A DNA stretch of 64,000 nucleotides from Mariniphaga sediminis (GTDB lineage: Bacteria > Bacteroidota > Bacteroidia > Bacteroidales > Prolixibacteraceae). The notes under the pieces are model-generated. The model saw only the letters and a list, made by a program, of their open reading frames with translations. It did no database searches and was not told the origin of the DNA. The stretch covers positions 186,001 to 250,000 of the forward strand of contig NZ_QWET01000005.1 in assembly GCF_003573545.1 (NCBI RefSeq), written 5' to 3'. The position numbers and the translations under genes are program-made. Shown one piece after another: positions 8,346 to 17,396 of this stretch; position 1 is the first letter of the stretch, and every line of letters starts with the position of its first letter.

Positions 8346-9263
8346 ATGTTAGATTTAGGATTTGTTAGCGCCATTCTGGCCGAAAAAAGTTTTGACGAGG
8401 TAATTGAGTTTGCTGCGAAGAATCAGTTTAAATGTGTGGAAATTATGTGCTGGCCGGTAGGAAAAGCCGAACGTCGTTATGCCGGGGTAACCCATATCAA
8501 TGTGGATGAACTGGATAATAATAAAGTTTCGGAAATTCAGACAGCGCTGGCAATGAGTCACGTATACGTTTCCGGACTTGGCTACTATCCCAATCCGCTC
8601 GACCCTGATGAAAAACAAGCCGAAGTTTACGTTGATCATATTAAGAAGGTGATACGTGCTGCGGCCCGGCTGGGTGTTGGTGTAGTGAATACGTTTGTAG
8701 GGCGCGATCCCTCGAAAAGTGTGGAAGACAACCTGAAAAAATTTGCTGAAGTCTGGCCGGGAATCGTAAAGATCGCCGAAGAAAATAATATCAAGATTGG
8801 CATTGAAAACTGCCCCATGTTGTTTACCCGCGACGAATGGCCCGGAGGGAAAAACCTGGCTACCACTCCTGCTATTTGGAAAAAGATGTTTGAAATTATT
8901 CCCAGTCCGGCTTTCGGGTTAAACTATGATCCGTCTCATTTGGTGTGGATGCAGATGGACGAGGTGAAGCCCATTTATGATTTTAAAGAAAAGCTGTTTC
9001 ACATTCATTTAAAAGACGTAAAGGTTTATCCTGAGAAATTAAATGAAGTGGGTATTATGGCTTATCCGCTGGATTACCATTCGCCAAAAATTCCGGGATT
9101 GGGAGATGTTGACTGGCGCGGATTTTTCTCTGCGCTTACTTCGGTGAAGTACCGTGGTCCGGTTTGTATTGAGGTGGAAGATAAAGCCTATGAAGGTTCG
9201 CAAAAAGATGTGGAAGCAGCTATTCTGACTAGTCGGAACTATATCAGACAATTTTTGGCATAA
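8346..9263 (+). CDS. Sugar phosphate isomerase/epimerase (AP-endonuclease-2-like TIM barrel)
   Basis: A 305-residue cytoplasmic TIM barrel of the xylose-isomerase-like / AP endonuclease family 2 superfamily. Marks are 'FKCVEIMCWPVG' (about 28-39), 'IGIENCPML' (metal-ligand Glu, about 150), 'FGLNYDPSHLVWMQMD' (Asp and His ligands, about 193-208), 'LFHIHLKDVKVYP' (about 219-231) and 'GPVCIEVEDKAYEGS' (last Glu ligand). No signal peptide. The superfamily isomerises or epimerises keto sugars and inositol derivatives; the true substrate cannot be read from sequence. It stands alone, 28 bases after the truncated regulator, and ends at a hairpin facing radA. Confidence 0.8.
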   Translation: MLDLGFVSAILAEKSFDEVIEFAAKNQFKCVEIMCWPVGKAERRYAGVTHINVDELDNNKVSEIQTALAMSHVYVSGLGYYPNPLDPDEKQAEVYVDHIKKVIRAAARLGVGVVNTFVGRDPSKSVEDNLKKFAEVWPGIVKIAEENNIKIGIENCPMLFTRDEWPGGKNLATTPAIWKKMFEIIPSPAFGLNYDPSHLVWMQMDEVKPIYDFKEKLFHIHLKDVKVYPEKLNEVGIMAYPLDYHSPKIPGLGDVDWRGFFSALTSVKYRGPVCIEVEDKAYEGSQKDVEAAILTSRNYIRQFLA

Positions 9264-9280
9264 ACGATCTTATCGTTCAG

Positions 9281-9313
9281 AGTCATACTTTCACTCCAGG
9301 TGGAGGTATGACT
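9281..9313. terminator. Nested hairpin between convergent isomerase and radA
   Basis: Outer arms agtcatac / gtatgact pair perfectly (8 bp) and enclose a second perfect 5-bp stem ctcca / tggag with a two-base loop. It lies between the stop codons of two convergent genes, the usual place for a two-way terminator. The T tract on either side is short, so the call rests on structure and position. A further small perfect stem (acgat-ctt-atcgt, 9264-9276) precedes it. Confidence 0.6.
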
Positions 9314-9327
9314 TTGCATGTTTTATG

Positions 9328-10686
9328 TCAGCCAAAAATTTTTCGGAACACTTCTTCCACGCGGACAACCCTTTCGATTTCAATTGAAAATTTTGAGGCG
9401 TCAAATCCTTTGTTCAGGCCCGGGATAAATATTTTTTTAAAGCCCAGCTTGGCGGCTTCGGCAATGCGCTGTTCGATTCGGTTTACCCCCCGGATTTCGC
9501 CTGTCAGTCCTACTTCACCTGCAAAGCAGGTTTTATGATCAATGGCGATGTCGATATTGGACGAGAGGATGGAACAGATAACGGCCAGGTCGGTGGCCGG
9601 ATCATTGATACGGAGGCCTCCCGCAATATTCAGGAAAACATCTTTGGATAGCAGCTTGAACCCGGCACGTTTTTCCAACACGGCCAGCAGCATGTTAAGC
9701 CGGCGCAGATCAAACCCGGTAGAAGATCGTTGCGGGGTTCCGTAGGCCGCAGAACTTACCAGCGCCTGAATTTCAATCAGAAACGGACGAATCCCTTCAA
9801 TAGTAGCAGCTACTGCTGTGCCGCTCACATCATTGCTTACTTTGGAAATAAGCTGTTCCGATGGATTCAGTATCTCCCGCAATCCACTGCTGCGCATTTC
9901 AAAAATGCCCAGCTCATTCGTGGAGCCAAACCTGTTTTTGCTGGCCCGTAAAATGCGGTAGAGGTAATTTGTGTCACCTTCAAACTGAAGGACCGCATCT
10001 ACAATGTGTTCCAGTACTTTAGGACCGGCTAGGCTCCCTTCTTTATTGATGTGGCCAATTAATATGACAGCCGTACTGTTTTTTTTTGCAAACTTAAGAA
10101 TGGCCGAAGTGCATTCCCGAACCTGGGTTACCGAACCCGGTGAGGACTCAACCGTCTCGGCAGAAAGTGTTTGAATTGAGTCTATTATTAAAAGGTGTGG
10201 ACTTGCCTCTCCGGTTTGTGCCAGCACGTTTTCAAGCGAAGTTTCACTCAGGAACCAGCAATTGTCGTTGTTTAACCCCAAACGGCCAGCCCGTAGTTTT
10301 ATCTGCTGCATACTTTCTTCGCCTGAAACATAGAGGATTTTTTTATTTTTCATTCCCAGCGCCATCTGCAAAACCAGGGTCGATTTGCCGATGCCCGGTT
10401 CGCCCCCCAGCAACACAATGGATCCGGGAACAATTCCTCCGCCCAGCACCCGATCAAATTCATCAATTCCGACGGTGATCCGTTCCATTTTTTCGGTGGT
10501 AATGTTTTCAAGGGTCAGGGGCTGGTTGGCCGACAGTTGTGCTGAAACCGCCGATCCTGCTTTTTTCTTCTCAACAATCTCCTCCACAAAAGTATTCCAT
10601 GCCTCGCAGGAAGGGCATTTTCCCATCCATTTAGGTGACTGTGTGCCACAGTTTTGGCAAATGTAAACTGTTTTGGCTTGTGCCAT
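9328..10686 (-). CDS. radA: DNA repair protein RadA
   Basis: RecA-like helicase that processes branched recombination intermediates, helping RecA-mediated strand exchange. The 452-residue protein shows all family blocks: an N-terminal C4 zinc finger ('CQNCGTQSPKWMGKCPSC', residues 10-27), Walker A 'GGEPGIGKSTL' (about 93-103), Walker B-like 'LLIIDSIQTL' (about 165), the RadA-specific 'KNRFG' (about 250-254), and a C-terminal Lon-protease-like domain with the proteolytic centre absent ('GFDLRRLNMLLAVLEKR', 'AGEVGLTGEIRGV'). Its ATG overlaps the stop of the upstream adenylyltransferase gene by one base (TAATG), so the two are translated from one message. Confidence 0.95.
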   Translation of the reverse strand: MAQAKTVYICQNCGTQSPKWMGKCPSCEAWNTFVEEIVEKKKAGSAVSAQLSANQPLTLENITTEKMERITVGIDEFDRVLGGGIVPGSIVLLGGEPGIGKSTLVLQMALGMKNKKILYVSGEESMQQIKLRAGRLGLNNDNCWFLSETSLENVLAQTGEASPHLLIIDSIQTLSAETVESSPGSVTQVRECTSAILKFAKKNSTAVILIGHINKEGSLAGPKVLEHIVDAVLQFEGDTNYLYRILRASKNRFGSTNELGIFEMRSSGLREILNPSEQLISKVSNDVSGTAVAATIEGIRPFLIEIQALVSSAAYGTPQRSSTGFDLRRLNMLLAVLEKRAGFKLLSKDVFLNIAGGLRINDPATDLAVICSILSSNIDIAIDHKTCFAGEVGLTGEIRGVNRIEQRIAEAAKLGFKKIFIPGLNKGFDASKFSIEIERVVRVEEVFRKIFG

Positions 10687-11177
10687 TAGTCGAGAATTTT
10701 TATCCTTTTTATCATCTCCGAAGTTGAAATACCCGAAACCAAATCCAATCTTTCCACCTTGCCCCCACTGTTCAGCACGGTGTCGTGCCCTGCAATTTCA
10801 TGAAGGGCATATTCTTTCCCTTTCACCAGTACATCGGGTATAATCTGACCAATAAGCCGGGCGGGTGTTTCTTCCGGAAAAACAATAACTGCATCAACAA
10901 AAACAAAGGCCGCCAGCAGGTCGGCACGCGCTTCAGCATTCAAAACAGGTCGTCCTTTTCCTTTCAATAAGGTTACCGACTCGTCAGAATTCATACCTAC
11001 AATCAATTTTGTCCCAAAATCTGCTGATTTTAAGAGTGAATCAACATGTCCGTGATGGATAATATCGAAACAGCCATTTGTAAATACAATTGTTTCTTTA
11101 TCAGCTTTCCATTTTTTCAGGATTGGTTTAAACGATTCAAAATCGTTGAATATTTTTGTGCGGATATCAAACTTCAT
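10686..11177 (-). CDS. rfaE2: D-glycero-beta-D-manno-heptose 1-phosphate adenylyltransferase (HldE-C/RfaE2-like)
   Basis: A stand-alone cytidylyltransferase-fold enzyme of 163 residues, corresponding to the C-terminal half of E. coli HldE. It would transfer AMP from ATP to heptose 1-phosphate to give ADP-heptose for lipopolysaccharide core or S-layer glycans. The nucleotidyltransferase signature 'TNGCFDIIHHGHVDSL' (HxGH at about residues 41-44) and 'IVGMNSDESVTLLKGKGRPV' are clear. The partner kinase and phosphatase are not in the window. It is the first gene of a two-gene operon with radA. A TACTTTTG box about 20 bases upstream is a plausible promoter, giving a short leader. Confidence 0.85.
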   Translation of the reverse strand: MKFDIRTKIFNDFESFKPILKKWKADKETIVFTNGCFDIIHHGHVDSLLKSADFGTKLIVGMNSDESVTLLKGKGRPVLNAEARADLLAAFVFVDAVIVFPEETPARLIGQIIPDVLVKGKEYALHEIAGHDTVLNSGGKVERLDLVSGISTSEMIKRIKILD

Positions 11178-11198
11178 AGCTTGCTTTCAACTTTGCCC

Positions 11199-11206
11199 CA
11201 AAAGTA
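11199..11206 (-). promoter_or_regulatory. Bacteroidota -7-like box before rfaE2-radA
   Basis: Read leftward, the box is TACTTTTG, an exact TAnnTTTG match placed 21 bases before the adenylyltransferase ATG. No convincing -33 element was found. Confidence 0.45.
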
Positions 11207-11284
11207 ATAAACATGACTGGTTCCATAACATGTTTATTCTAAATAATTCCTACTTTTACCATTTCAAACGAACCGGAAAATAAA

Positions 11285-11842
11285 ATGAACTACATTGATA
11301 TTATTTTGGGTCTGCTTCTGCTTTTTGCTGCCATTAACGGGTTGAGAAAAGGCCTGATTTCTGAACTGGCTTCGCTTGCAGCCCTGGTGCTGGGTGTTTG
11401 GGGGGCCATCGAATTTTCGTACATCACCACCGATTTTCTGACAGAATATTTTAACCTTGATACGGACTACCTGAACATTATTTCATTTGTTGTCACTTTT
11501 ATTGTTATTGTCATCCTTGTACACTTGGTGGGCAATGCAGCGGGCAAACTAATTGAAGTGGCCATGCTGGGGTTTATAAACAGGTTGGCCGGTTTGGCCT
11601 TTGGTGTTTTACGGACTGCACTGGTGCTGAGTATTATTCTGTTGGTATTCGACAAAATCGATGAGGATGTGGAAATCATTTCGGAGAAGGCCAAAACGGA
11701 ATCAAGGGCGTATTATCCAATCCGGAACTTTGCCCCTTCGCTTTTCCCGTTTATCGATATCTGGGACGATAAAACAGGAAAGGATTCTGATGATGTGATT
11801 ACCAAAGTAAAAGAGGCGTTAACCGGTGCGGATAAGAAATGA
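11285..11842 (+). CDS. cvpA: CvpA family membrane protein
   Basis: An inner-membrane protein of 185 residues in the CvpA (colicin V production) family. Four hydrophobic segments are visible at about residues 3-20, 25-50, 61-84 and 96-120. Family motifs include 'LRKGLISELASLAALVLGVWGA' (spanning about 21-42) and 'FINRLAGLAFGVLRTALVLSIIL' near residue 97. A charged cytoplasmic or periplasmic tail follows. Members affect envelope homeostasis and biofilm formation in other bacteria, but the molecular activity is unknown. The gene is divergent from rfaE2-radA and monocistronic. Family call is solid by motif and topology. Confidence 0.85.
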   Translation: MNYIDIILGLLLLFAAINGLRKGLISELASLAALVLGVWGAIEFSYITTDFLTEYFNLDTDYLNIISFVVTFIVIVILVHLVGNAAGKLIEVAMLGFINRLAGLAFGVLRTALVLSIILLVFDKIDEDVEIISEKAKTESRAYYPIRNFAPSLFPFIDIWDDKTGKDSDDVITKVKEALTGADKK

Positions 11843-12108
11843 GCTTTATGGCACTCTTTTTCAACTGGCTTATTGGTGCATCGGTTCGTTGAGCAACTAT
11901 TTCTTTCCGGTAAGTCCCTGCCTCCGTGTATAATTGTATTACTTCGGAAGCGTGAGCAACGATAGGCGGTAAGTTTTTTATATAAGAATGCGTTAAATAA
12001 ACGTGATAGAAAGGTAATCCGTAATTGTTAAAATTAAATATAGGTTTACCGATTGGGTTACTGGTGCTTTCTTTTGTCCGTTATATCCTGAATAACCCCG
12101 GCATTTTT

Positions 12109-12116
12109 TATCTTTG
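12109..12116 (+). promoter_or_regulatory. Bacteroidota -7-like box before tyrS
   Basis: TATCTTTG followed by CA is an exact match to TAnnTTTG, 45 bases before the tyrS ATG. The predicted start of transcription would lie just before or within the palindrome at 12126-12145, placing that hairpin at the 5' end of the message. Confidence 0.5.
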
Positions 12117-12125
12117 CACGAAATT

Positions 12126-12145
12126 CCTGCCTACCGTCAGGCAGG
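12126..12145. repeat. Perfect inverted repeat CCTGCCT-N6-AGGCAGG
   Basis: A 7-bp perfect stem with a 6-base loop lies 16 bases before tyrS. Short palindromes of this cctgcc...ggcagg type are recurrent intergenic repeats in Bacteroidota (remembered, not searched). Here it would fold in the tyrS leader close to the start codon, so an effect on translation is possible but unproven. Confidence 0.7.
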
Positions 12146-12161
12146 GGATAAAAACGGTTGA

Positions 12162-13454
12162 ATGAATTTTGTTGAAGAACTCAAATGGCGGGGCATGTTG
12201 CACGATGTGATGCCCGGTACAGAAGAACAATTAAAAAAAGAACTTACTACAGCATATCTGGGTATTGATCCAACGGCTGATTCGCTGCATATTGGCCACC
12301 TCGTGGGAGTGATGGTGCTAAAACATTTTCAACTGGCTGGGCACAAGCCTGTTGCTTTGATTGGCGGCGCCACCGGAATGATTGGTGACCCTTCCGGGAA
12401 GTCGGAAGAACGTAATTTGCTCGATGAGCCCACCCTTCGCCACAACCAAATGTGTATAAAAAAGCAGTTGGCCAATTTCCTCGATTTTGAAACCGATGAA
12501 CCAAACGCTGCGGAGCTGGTCAATAATTACGACTGGATGAAAGATATCTCTTTCCTCGGTTTTATCCGCGACATTGGGAAGCATATTACGGTGAATTATA
12601 TGATGGCCAAAGATTCGGTTAAAAAGCGGTTGGGTGCCGATTCAAAAGAAGGAATGTCGTTTACTGAATTTACTTACCAGTTGGTGCAGGGCTACGACTT
12701 TTTATGGCTGTATAACAATATAAACTGCAAGCTGCAAATGGGCGGCTCGGATCAGTGGGGAAACATTACCACCGGCACCGAACTCATCCGGCGTAAAGCG
12801 GGAGGCGAAGCGTTCGGCCTTACGGTTCCGCTGATTACCAAAGCTGACGGAACGAAGTTTGGAAAAACAGAGCAGGGTAATATCTGGCTCGACCCGGAAC
12901 GTACAACGCCTTACCAGTTTTACCAGTTTTGGCTGAATGCGTCGGATGAAGACGCTGAGAAATACATTAAAATATTTACGGCCTTACCTAAAGATGAGAT
13001 TGAAGCGTTGGTAGAGGAGCATAAACAGGCGCCCCATGCACGTGTCCTTCAGAAAAAGCTGGCCGAGGAGGTTACCATTATGGTCCACTCAAAAGAAGAT
13101 TATGAGATGGCTGTAGAAGCCTCACAAATTCTGTTTGGAAAGGGTACTGCCGAACAATTACGGAAACTTGATGAAAAGACTTTCCTTTCGGTGTTTGAAG
13201 GTGTTCCTCAATTCAATATTGAAAAGTCGGAACTTGAAAAAGGGATCAATGTAGTAGATTTGCTGGCTGAAAAAACTTCCGTTTTTCCATCGAAAGGTGA
13301 GCTGCGAAGAACTATTAAAGGTAATGGGCTCAGCATCAATAAAGAGAAAGCCTCCGATGAAGCGTTAATTGTAGATACTGGTTTTTTGATTGGCGGAAAA
13401 TACATCCTGGCTCAGAAAGGGAAAAAGAATTACTCTTTGATTATTGCCGTGTAA
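12162..13454 (+). CDS. tyrS: Tyrosyl-tRNA synthetase
   Basis: Charges tRNA-Tyr. The 430-residue class I synthetase has '[20 protein letters not shown]' region near residues 30-50 (HIGH motif as HIGHL), the tyrosine-binding '[13 protein letters not shown]' (about 169-181), '[14 protein letters not shown]' (about 190-203), the KMSKS-type loop as 'KFGKTEQGN' (about 233-241), and a C-terminal S4-like RNA-binding domain (about 360-425, '[15 protein letters not shown]'). Length and order are those of bacterial TyrS. The leader carries a promoter-like box and a palindrome instead of a T-box, as expected outside Firmicutes. Confidence 0.96.
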   Translation: MNFVEELKWRGMLHDVMPGTEEQLKKELTTAYLGIDPTADSLHIGHLVGVMVLKHFQLAGHKPVALIGGATGMIGDPSGKSEERNLLDEPTLRHNQMCIKKQLANFLDFETDEPNAAELVNNYDWMKDISFLGFIRDIGKHITVNYMMAKDSVKKRLGADSKEGMSFTEFTYQLVQGYDFLWLYNNINCKLQMGGSDQWGNITTGTELIRRKAGGEAFGLTVPLITKADGTKFGKTEQGNIWLDPERTTPYQFYQFWLNASDEDAEKYIKIFTALPKDEIEALVEEHKQAPHARVLQKKLAEEVTIMVHSKEDYEMAVEASQILFGKGTAEQLRKLDEKTFLSVFEGVPQFNIEKSELEKGINVVDLLAEKTSVFPSKGELRRTIKGNGLSINKEKASDEALIVDTGFLIGGKYILAQKGKKNYSLIIAV

Positions 13455-13535
13455 TTTTCATGTGAATGTAAGGTTCGGATAATAAAAAACGTTCTGTTTC
13501 GTTGCATTTATTGCGATCAAATTGAAACCATATTT

Positions 13536-14486
13536 ATGAATAATTTTTTTGATAACCAGCGAATTCTCCGGTTGATTTGGCGGCGGAAATTCCATTTTAT
13601 TATTGTTGGCAGTGTGGCCATCCTGTTGTCTGCAATTTTTTCGGGGCCGAAATTTATTCAGCCCAAGTTTAAATCAACCGCTCGTATTTATCCAACCAAT
13701 ATCTGGGTTTTGAGTGAAGAATCTGAAACCGAACAGATGTTGGAGATCACTAATTCCCGTGACATTAAGTTAAAAATGTTTGATGTTTTTGAACTGGATA
13801 AAGTTTATAAAGTTAACAAAGACGACCCGCACTATCTGACATATATGCTCGATATTTACAATACCAATGTAAAGGCGGGAAAAACAAAATTTGAAACCGT
13901 CGAGATCTCTGTATTGGATCATGATCCGCAACGGGCCAGCGATATGTGCGATTCCATTATTCATTTTTATGACAAGAAAGTACGGGATTTGCACAAGGCA
14001 AAAGATTGGGAAATGGTGGAGATATCACGTAAGGCACTGAAAAAGAAATATGCGGAATTAGACACCCTGACAGAACGTTTGACCGGAATGAGGAAAGAGT
14101 ATGGGATTCTGGATTATGAAAGCCAGGTTGAAAGGGTGACCGAGGGATACATGAATGCGCTTGCAAGTGGCCGGTCGTCAACTGCCTCATCACGGGAAAT
14201 AAAGGGACTTTACGACAATCTTGCAGAAAAAGGAACAGAGGCCCGTCTGATGGAGGCTCGTTTCGATTTTTTGGTGAATGCTATTGATTCGTTAACTACT
14301 GAGCACGAATTGTATTTGAGTGAATATGAAAAGAATATTACCTATTCTCATGTAGTGGAATATCCTACACCGGCCGACAAAAAATCATACCCTGTTCGCT
14401 GGCTTATCGTTGTATTTTCTACTATCTCAGCAGTTTTTCTGGCACTCCTGGTTTTTCTGATTCTCGATTACCGGAAAAGTGATTGA
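13536..14486 (+). CDS. Wzz-like chain-length determinant protein
   Basis: A 316-residue polysaccharide co-polymerase-like inner-membrane protein. Membrane helices lie at about residues 18-37 ('HFIIVGSVAILLSAIFSG') and 288-311; the large part between them is periplasmic and contains coiled-coil-prone helices (about 150-270). The N-terminal 'LRLIWRRKFHFIIVG' is typical of Wzz proteins. There is no C-terminal tyrosine-kinase domain, so this is not a full Wzc. It lies 4 bases before an O-antigen polymerase/ligase-like gene, and the two together look like a polymer-length and polymerisation or ligation pair, some 15 kb from the main polysaccharide locus. Confidence 0.75.
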   Translation: MNNFFDNQRILRLIWRRKFHFIIVGSVAILLSAIFSGPKFIQPKFKSTARIYPTNIWVLSEESETEQMLEITNSRDIKLKMFDVFELDKVYKVNKDDPHYLTYMLDIYNTNVKAGKTKFETVEISVLDHDPQRASDMCDSIIHFYDKKVRDLHKAKDWEMVEISRKALKKKYAELDTLTERLTGMRKEYGILDYESQVERVTEGYMNALASGRSSTASSREIKGLYDNLAEKGTEARLMEARFDFLVNAIDSLTTEHELYLSEYEKNITYSHVVEYPTPADKKSYPVRWLIVVFSTISAVFLALLVFLILDYRKSD

Positions 14487-14489
14487 ACG

Positions 14490-15956
14490 GTGATTCAGAA
14501 TAACACCATAAAGATTACGTTATTTTACCTTATTTCAATAAGTTTTATTTTGTTGAATTTATGGTTTGTGGTAAAAAAGGATACCCTTGCCATCAATGTT
14601 TTGCCTGTTGTTCTTGGGATTGTTCTGACCGTTATTTTTTCTTTTGACAAACTCATCTGGTTTGTAGTCTTTTTTACGCCTCTTTCCCTTCCGCTTAGCA
14701 CGGTGATGCCGGGTTTCGATTTCGACATGTATCTTCCCACCGAACCGCTGCTTTTTGGAATCTTGATTCTGTTTTTGCTTAAAGTGATTCACGAACGTAG
14801 TTTCGACCGGAAAATACTTCTCCACCCGGTTTCGCTGGCCATCTACCTCAATCTTTTCTGGATTCTTATTACAAGTCTTACCAGTTCCATGCCCGTTGTT
14901 TCGTTTAAATTTCTCTTGTCCCGGTTGTGGTTTGTGGTGGCTCTTTATCTTCTGACTGCAAAAATCTTTACCACCGACAGTCAAAAAGCGGAAAAGTATA
15001 TTTGGCTTTATCTCATTTCGTTTCTTATTGTCATCTTTTACGCTATCACCCGCCATTGGGGGTACGGGCTACTCAATAAAAAAGCTGCGCATTTTGTGGT
15101 CACTCCGTTTTACAACGACCATACTTCTTACGGAGCAGCGTTGGCTATGTTCCTGCCTTTTTCCGTTTTATTTGCCCTTAGCCGTTGTTATTCTAAAAAG
15201 ATCAGAACCCTTGGCTGGGGTCTTACCGGTATATTGACTGTGGCTTTTGTTCTATCGTATAGTCGCGCGGCCTGGTTAAGTGTGATGGCAGCCCTGGTTG
15301 TTTGGGGGATTATAAAATTAAAAATCAGGTTTCAACCTATTTTTATAACAGTTATTTTGTTTTTCTCTCTTGTTTTTTCGTTTCAAAACCAGATTGTGAT
15401 GTACCTGGAGCGGAATTCGGATGAATCTTCTTCCAATCTTACTGAACATTTCTCCTCTATGACCAATATTTCGTCCGACGCCTCAAATCTCGAACGGCTT
15501 AACCGCTGGAACTGTGCCATCCGTATGTTTGAGGAAAGACCTGTCTTTGGTTTTGGTCCCGGGACGTATATGTTTCAGTATGCGTCGTTCCAGTTGAAAA
15601 AGGATCGTACCATCATCAGCACCAATGCCGGAGATGCCGGAAATGCCCACAGCGAATACCTGGGGCCTCTTTCAGAATCGGGTGTTTTGGGGCTGCTAAC
15701 CTTCCTGCTCATTATTATTACAGTTTCCTATACCGCAGTGAATACCTGGTCGCGTCTTACAGACGCCCGGCTCAAAGGTATTGTGCTGGCGGCATTCCTC
15801 GGACTGGTTACTTACTACGTGCATGGATTTTTGAATAATTTCCTGGATACCGATAAACTTTCGGTGCCGTTTTGGGGCTTTACTGCGATGATTGTGGCCA
15901 TCGACCTCCACTCCCGTCGCGGGAAGAGAGGGACAGAAATAAAAAATCCGGACTGA
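14490..15956 (+). CDS. O-antigen ligase/polymerase family membrane protein
   Basis: A 488-residue polytopic inner-membrane protein with about 11-12 hydrophobic helices and the large periplasmic loop typical of the Wzy/WaaL superfamily (about residues 300-395). The Wzy_C-type signature is seen as 'LERLNRWNCAIRMFEERPVFGFGPGTYMFQY' region (about 331-361), then 'NAHSEYLGPLSESGVLGLL' (about 385-403). The family either polymerises repeat units or ligates them to lipid A-core; sequence alone does not separate these. Translation starts at GTG 14490, three bases after the Wzz-like gene, so the two form an operon. Its 3' end includes part of a terminator-like stem. Confidence 0.8.
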   Translation: MIQNNTIKITLFYLISISFILLNLWFVVKKDTLAINVLPVVLGIVLTVIFSFDKLIWFVVFFTPLSLPLSTVMPGFDFDMYLPTEPLLFGILILFLLKVIHERSFDRKILLHPVSLAIYLNLFWILITSLTSSMPVVSFKFLLSRLWFVVALYLLTAKIFTTDSQKAEKYIWLYLISFLIVIFYAITRHWGYGLLNKKAAHFVVTPFYNDHTSYGAALAMFLPFSVLFALSRCYSKKIRTLGWGLTGILTVAFVLSYSRAAWLSVMAALVVWGIIKLKIRFQPIFITVILFFSLVFSFQNQIVMYLERNSDESSSNLTEHFSSMTNISSDASNLERLNRWNCAIRMFEERPVFGFGPGTYMFQYASFQLKKDRTIISTNAGDAGNAHSEYLGPLSESGVLGLLTFLLIIITVSYTAVNTWSRLTDARLKGIVLAAFLGLVTYYVHGFLNNFLDTDKLSVPFWGFTAMIVAIDLHSRRGKRGTEIKNPD

Positions 15957-15970
15957 AAATTCAACCCGGA
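15947..15970. terminator. Short stem between convergent polymerase gene and efp
   Basis: Arms tccgg / ccgga (5 bp) enclose a 14-base loop. A-rich sequence precedes and a T-rich stretch (atattttta) follows a few bases later, so it could work in either direction. It overlaps the polymerase stop codon. The stem is short, hence the low confidence. Confidence 0.4.
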
Positions 15971-15994
15971 CTTTCCCAATATTTTTAGACGACC

Positions 15995-16564
15995 TTATTG
16001 TTTTACACGTTCGCTGTAAGAACGGTCGCGGGTATCCACTTTTATCACTTCGCCCTGCCCGATAAACATGGGCACCATAATTTCGGCTCCCGTTTCAAGG
16101 GTTGCAGGTTTCAGGGCTGTTGAACTGGCTGTGTTGCCTTTTTCTCCCTCAATGGTAAAGGTTACTTGCAGCTCCACAAAGGAAGGCATTTCCACTGTGA
16201 GGGGAGTTTCTGTTTCTGTGTGAAAGTTAATTTCAACCAATTGGCCTTCTTTCATCAGATCCGAATTTTCAATCATGGTTTCGGGAATAGGAATCTGTTC
16301 AAACGTTTCGGAGTTCATAAAATTGAATCCCATATCATCTTTGTACAAATACTGATATTGGCGTCTTTCCACCCGAACTTCTTCTATCTTTACCCCGGAT
16401 GAAAAAGTATTTTCAACGACTCTTCCGGTTTTTACGTTTTTCAATTTTGTGCGGACAAAGGCGGGACCTTTCCCCGGTTTTACGTGCAGGAAATGAACGA
16501 TGGAATAAATATCGTCCTTGTATTTGATGCACATGCCATTTCTAAAATCTGCTGTTGTAGCCAT
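15995..16564 (-). CDS. efp: Elongation factor P
   Basis: Binds the ribosome between P and E sites and rescues stalls at polyproline. From ATG 16564 the product is 189 residues, the normal EF-P length; a longer in-frame extension upstream reads as non-conserved sequence and overlaps the promoter box, so it was rejected. The KOW-like N-domain holds the loop 'KPGKGPAF' with the lysine (about residue 32) that aligns with the modified Lys34 of E. coli. The OB domains follow ('[13 protein letters not shown]', '[20 protein letters not shown]', '[21 protein letters not shown]'). Which tip modification is used cannot be seen here; no epmA or epmB is present. Confidence 0.93.
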   Translation of the reverse strand: MATTADFRNGMCIKYKDDIYSIVHFLHVKPGKGPAFVRTKLKNVKTGRVVENTFSSGVKIEEVRVERRQYQYLYKDDMGFNFMNSETFEQIPIPETMIENSDLMKEGQLVEINFHTETETPLTVEMPSFVELQVTFTIEGEKGNTASSTALKPATLETGAEIMVPMFIGQGEVIKVDTRDRSYSERVKQ

Positions 16565-16596
16565 GAGTTTTTTTCTTTTACTTTTTTTAGACGCTG

Positions 16597-16604
16597 CAAA
16601 AATA
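16597..16604 (-). promoter_or_regulatory. Bacteroidota -7-like box before efp
   Basis: Read leftward the box is TATTTTTG, 33 bases before the efp ATG, and its surroundings repeat the bases seen before thyA (gcaaaaataaaca). The match to TAnnTTTG and the distance are good; the -33 element is not evident. Confidence 0.45.
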
Positions 16605-16660
16605 AACAAATCAGTTAAAAATGAATGCATTCGGGATTTTTTTGAACATGAAAAGTTGAT

Positions 16661-17395
16661 TTACCGCGCTGCCTGTGTTTTACCGTCTACTTCGTACTTT
16701 TGGATTTCAGCTTTTAAAGACCCTATGCGCATGTCGAATTCAAGTAAAACAGGCATTTTTGTTTTTTTTGAAATGAAGAATTTAAGTCCGTCGGATCGAT
16801 TTAAAAGTTTGCCTTTGTCAACGCTTGGCGTCAATACATAGCAATCAATTTTACCAAAATCGGTTTCTATCCTACGATCCCCCAAATATTTTACAGATAC
16901 GTCATCAATTTTGTCCGCGTGGAAAGTAGGAAGTGTAACCCGGGATCCCGGTTCCAAATCGTCAAGCAAATGATGATGAATGAAATAAAAGAATACGGAA
17001 ATGATATCTACCAGATTCTCGGGAGCATCCCTCCAGCCCGACTTTTGACTATTAATGGAATCAATATCATGATAGTATATGGTTTCATTGTACCAACGGT
17101 ACTTTCCTTCCTTAATATTACGTATGGATTTTAAAGGAAGGCGTGTTTCTGCATCAACAGTTGTCTCGTAAATATCGTTTACTTCGAACAGCTTGTCAGT
17201 GAGTCCGGTAGTGCGTCCTTTTAGATAATAATGAAGGGCTTTTTTATTATTGAAGATGGTATCGGAAATAATGAGTTCTGCTTCGCCTCCTTTTATGAAT
17301 CCAAATTTCAGGTTGAAAAATATTTTTTCTTCCCTTGCCTTGGCATGGAGTGAAAAAACTAAAATTAACAGCGCTATAATTATCTCCTTTTTCAT
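16661..17395 (-). CDS. DUF3108 family exported protein
   Basis: A 244-residue protein with a signal peptide (about residues 1-20, 'MKKEIIIALLILVFSLHAKA'), so periplasmic or outer-membrane associated. The rest is a beta-rich DUF3108 domain ('FNLKFGFIKGGEAELIISD', 'LHYYLKGRTTGLTDKLFEVND', 'YETTVDAETRLPLKSIRNIKEG', 'GKIDCYVLTPSV', 'FFISKKTKMPVLLEF'), a fold resembling lipid-carrier or LolA-like sheets. Function is not established. It starts one base after the tsaB stop codon in the same direction, so they are co-transcribed, but no functional link is apparent. Confidence 0.75.
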   Translation of the reverse strand: MKKEIIIALLILVFSLHAKAREEKIFFNLKFGFIKGGEAELIISDTIFNNKKALHYYLKGRTTGLTDKLFEVNDIYETTVDAETRLPLKSIRNIKEGKYRWYNETIYYHDIDSINSQKSGWRDAPENLVDIISVFFYFIHHHLLDDLEPGSRVTLPTFHADKIDDVSVKYLGDRRIETDFGKIDCYVLTPSVDKGKLLNRSDGLKFFISKKTKMPVLLEFDMRIGSLKAEIQKYEVDGKTQAAR

Positions 17396-17396
17396 T

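Larger units (their letters stand above)
11843..12161. other. Intergenic region before tyrS
   Basis: These 319 bases between cvpA and tyrS hold no credible gene and no tRNA or T-box-like structure that I can recognise. They contain a promoter-like box (12109-12116) and a perfect inverted repeat (12126-12145), both listed separately. Confidence 0.6.

Noticed and set aside
11843-12161. Checked for a tRNA or T-box before tyrS
   Set aside because: No acceptor-stem, T-loop or T-box specifier pattern could be found; T-boxes are not expected in this phylum.
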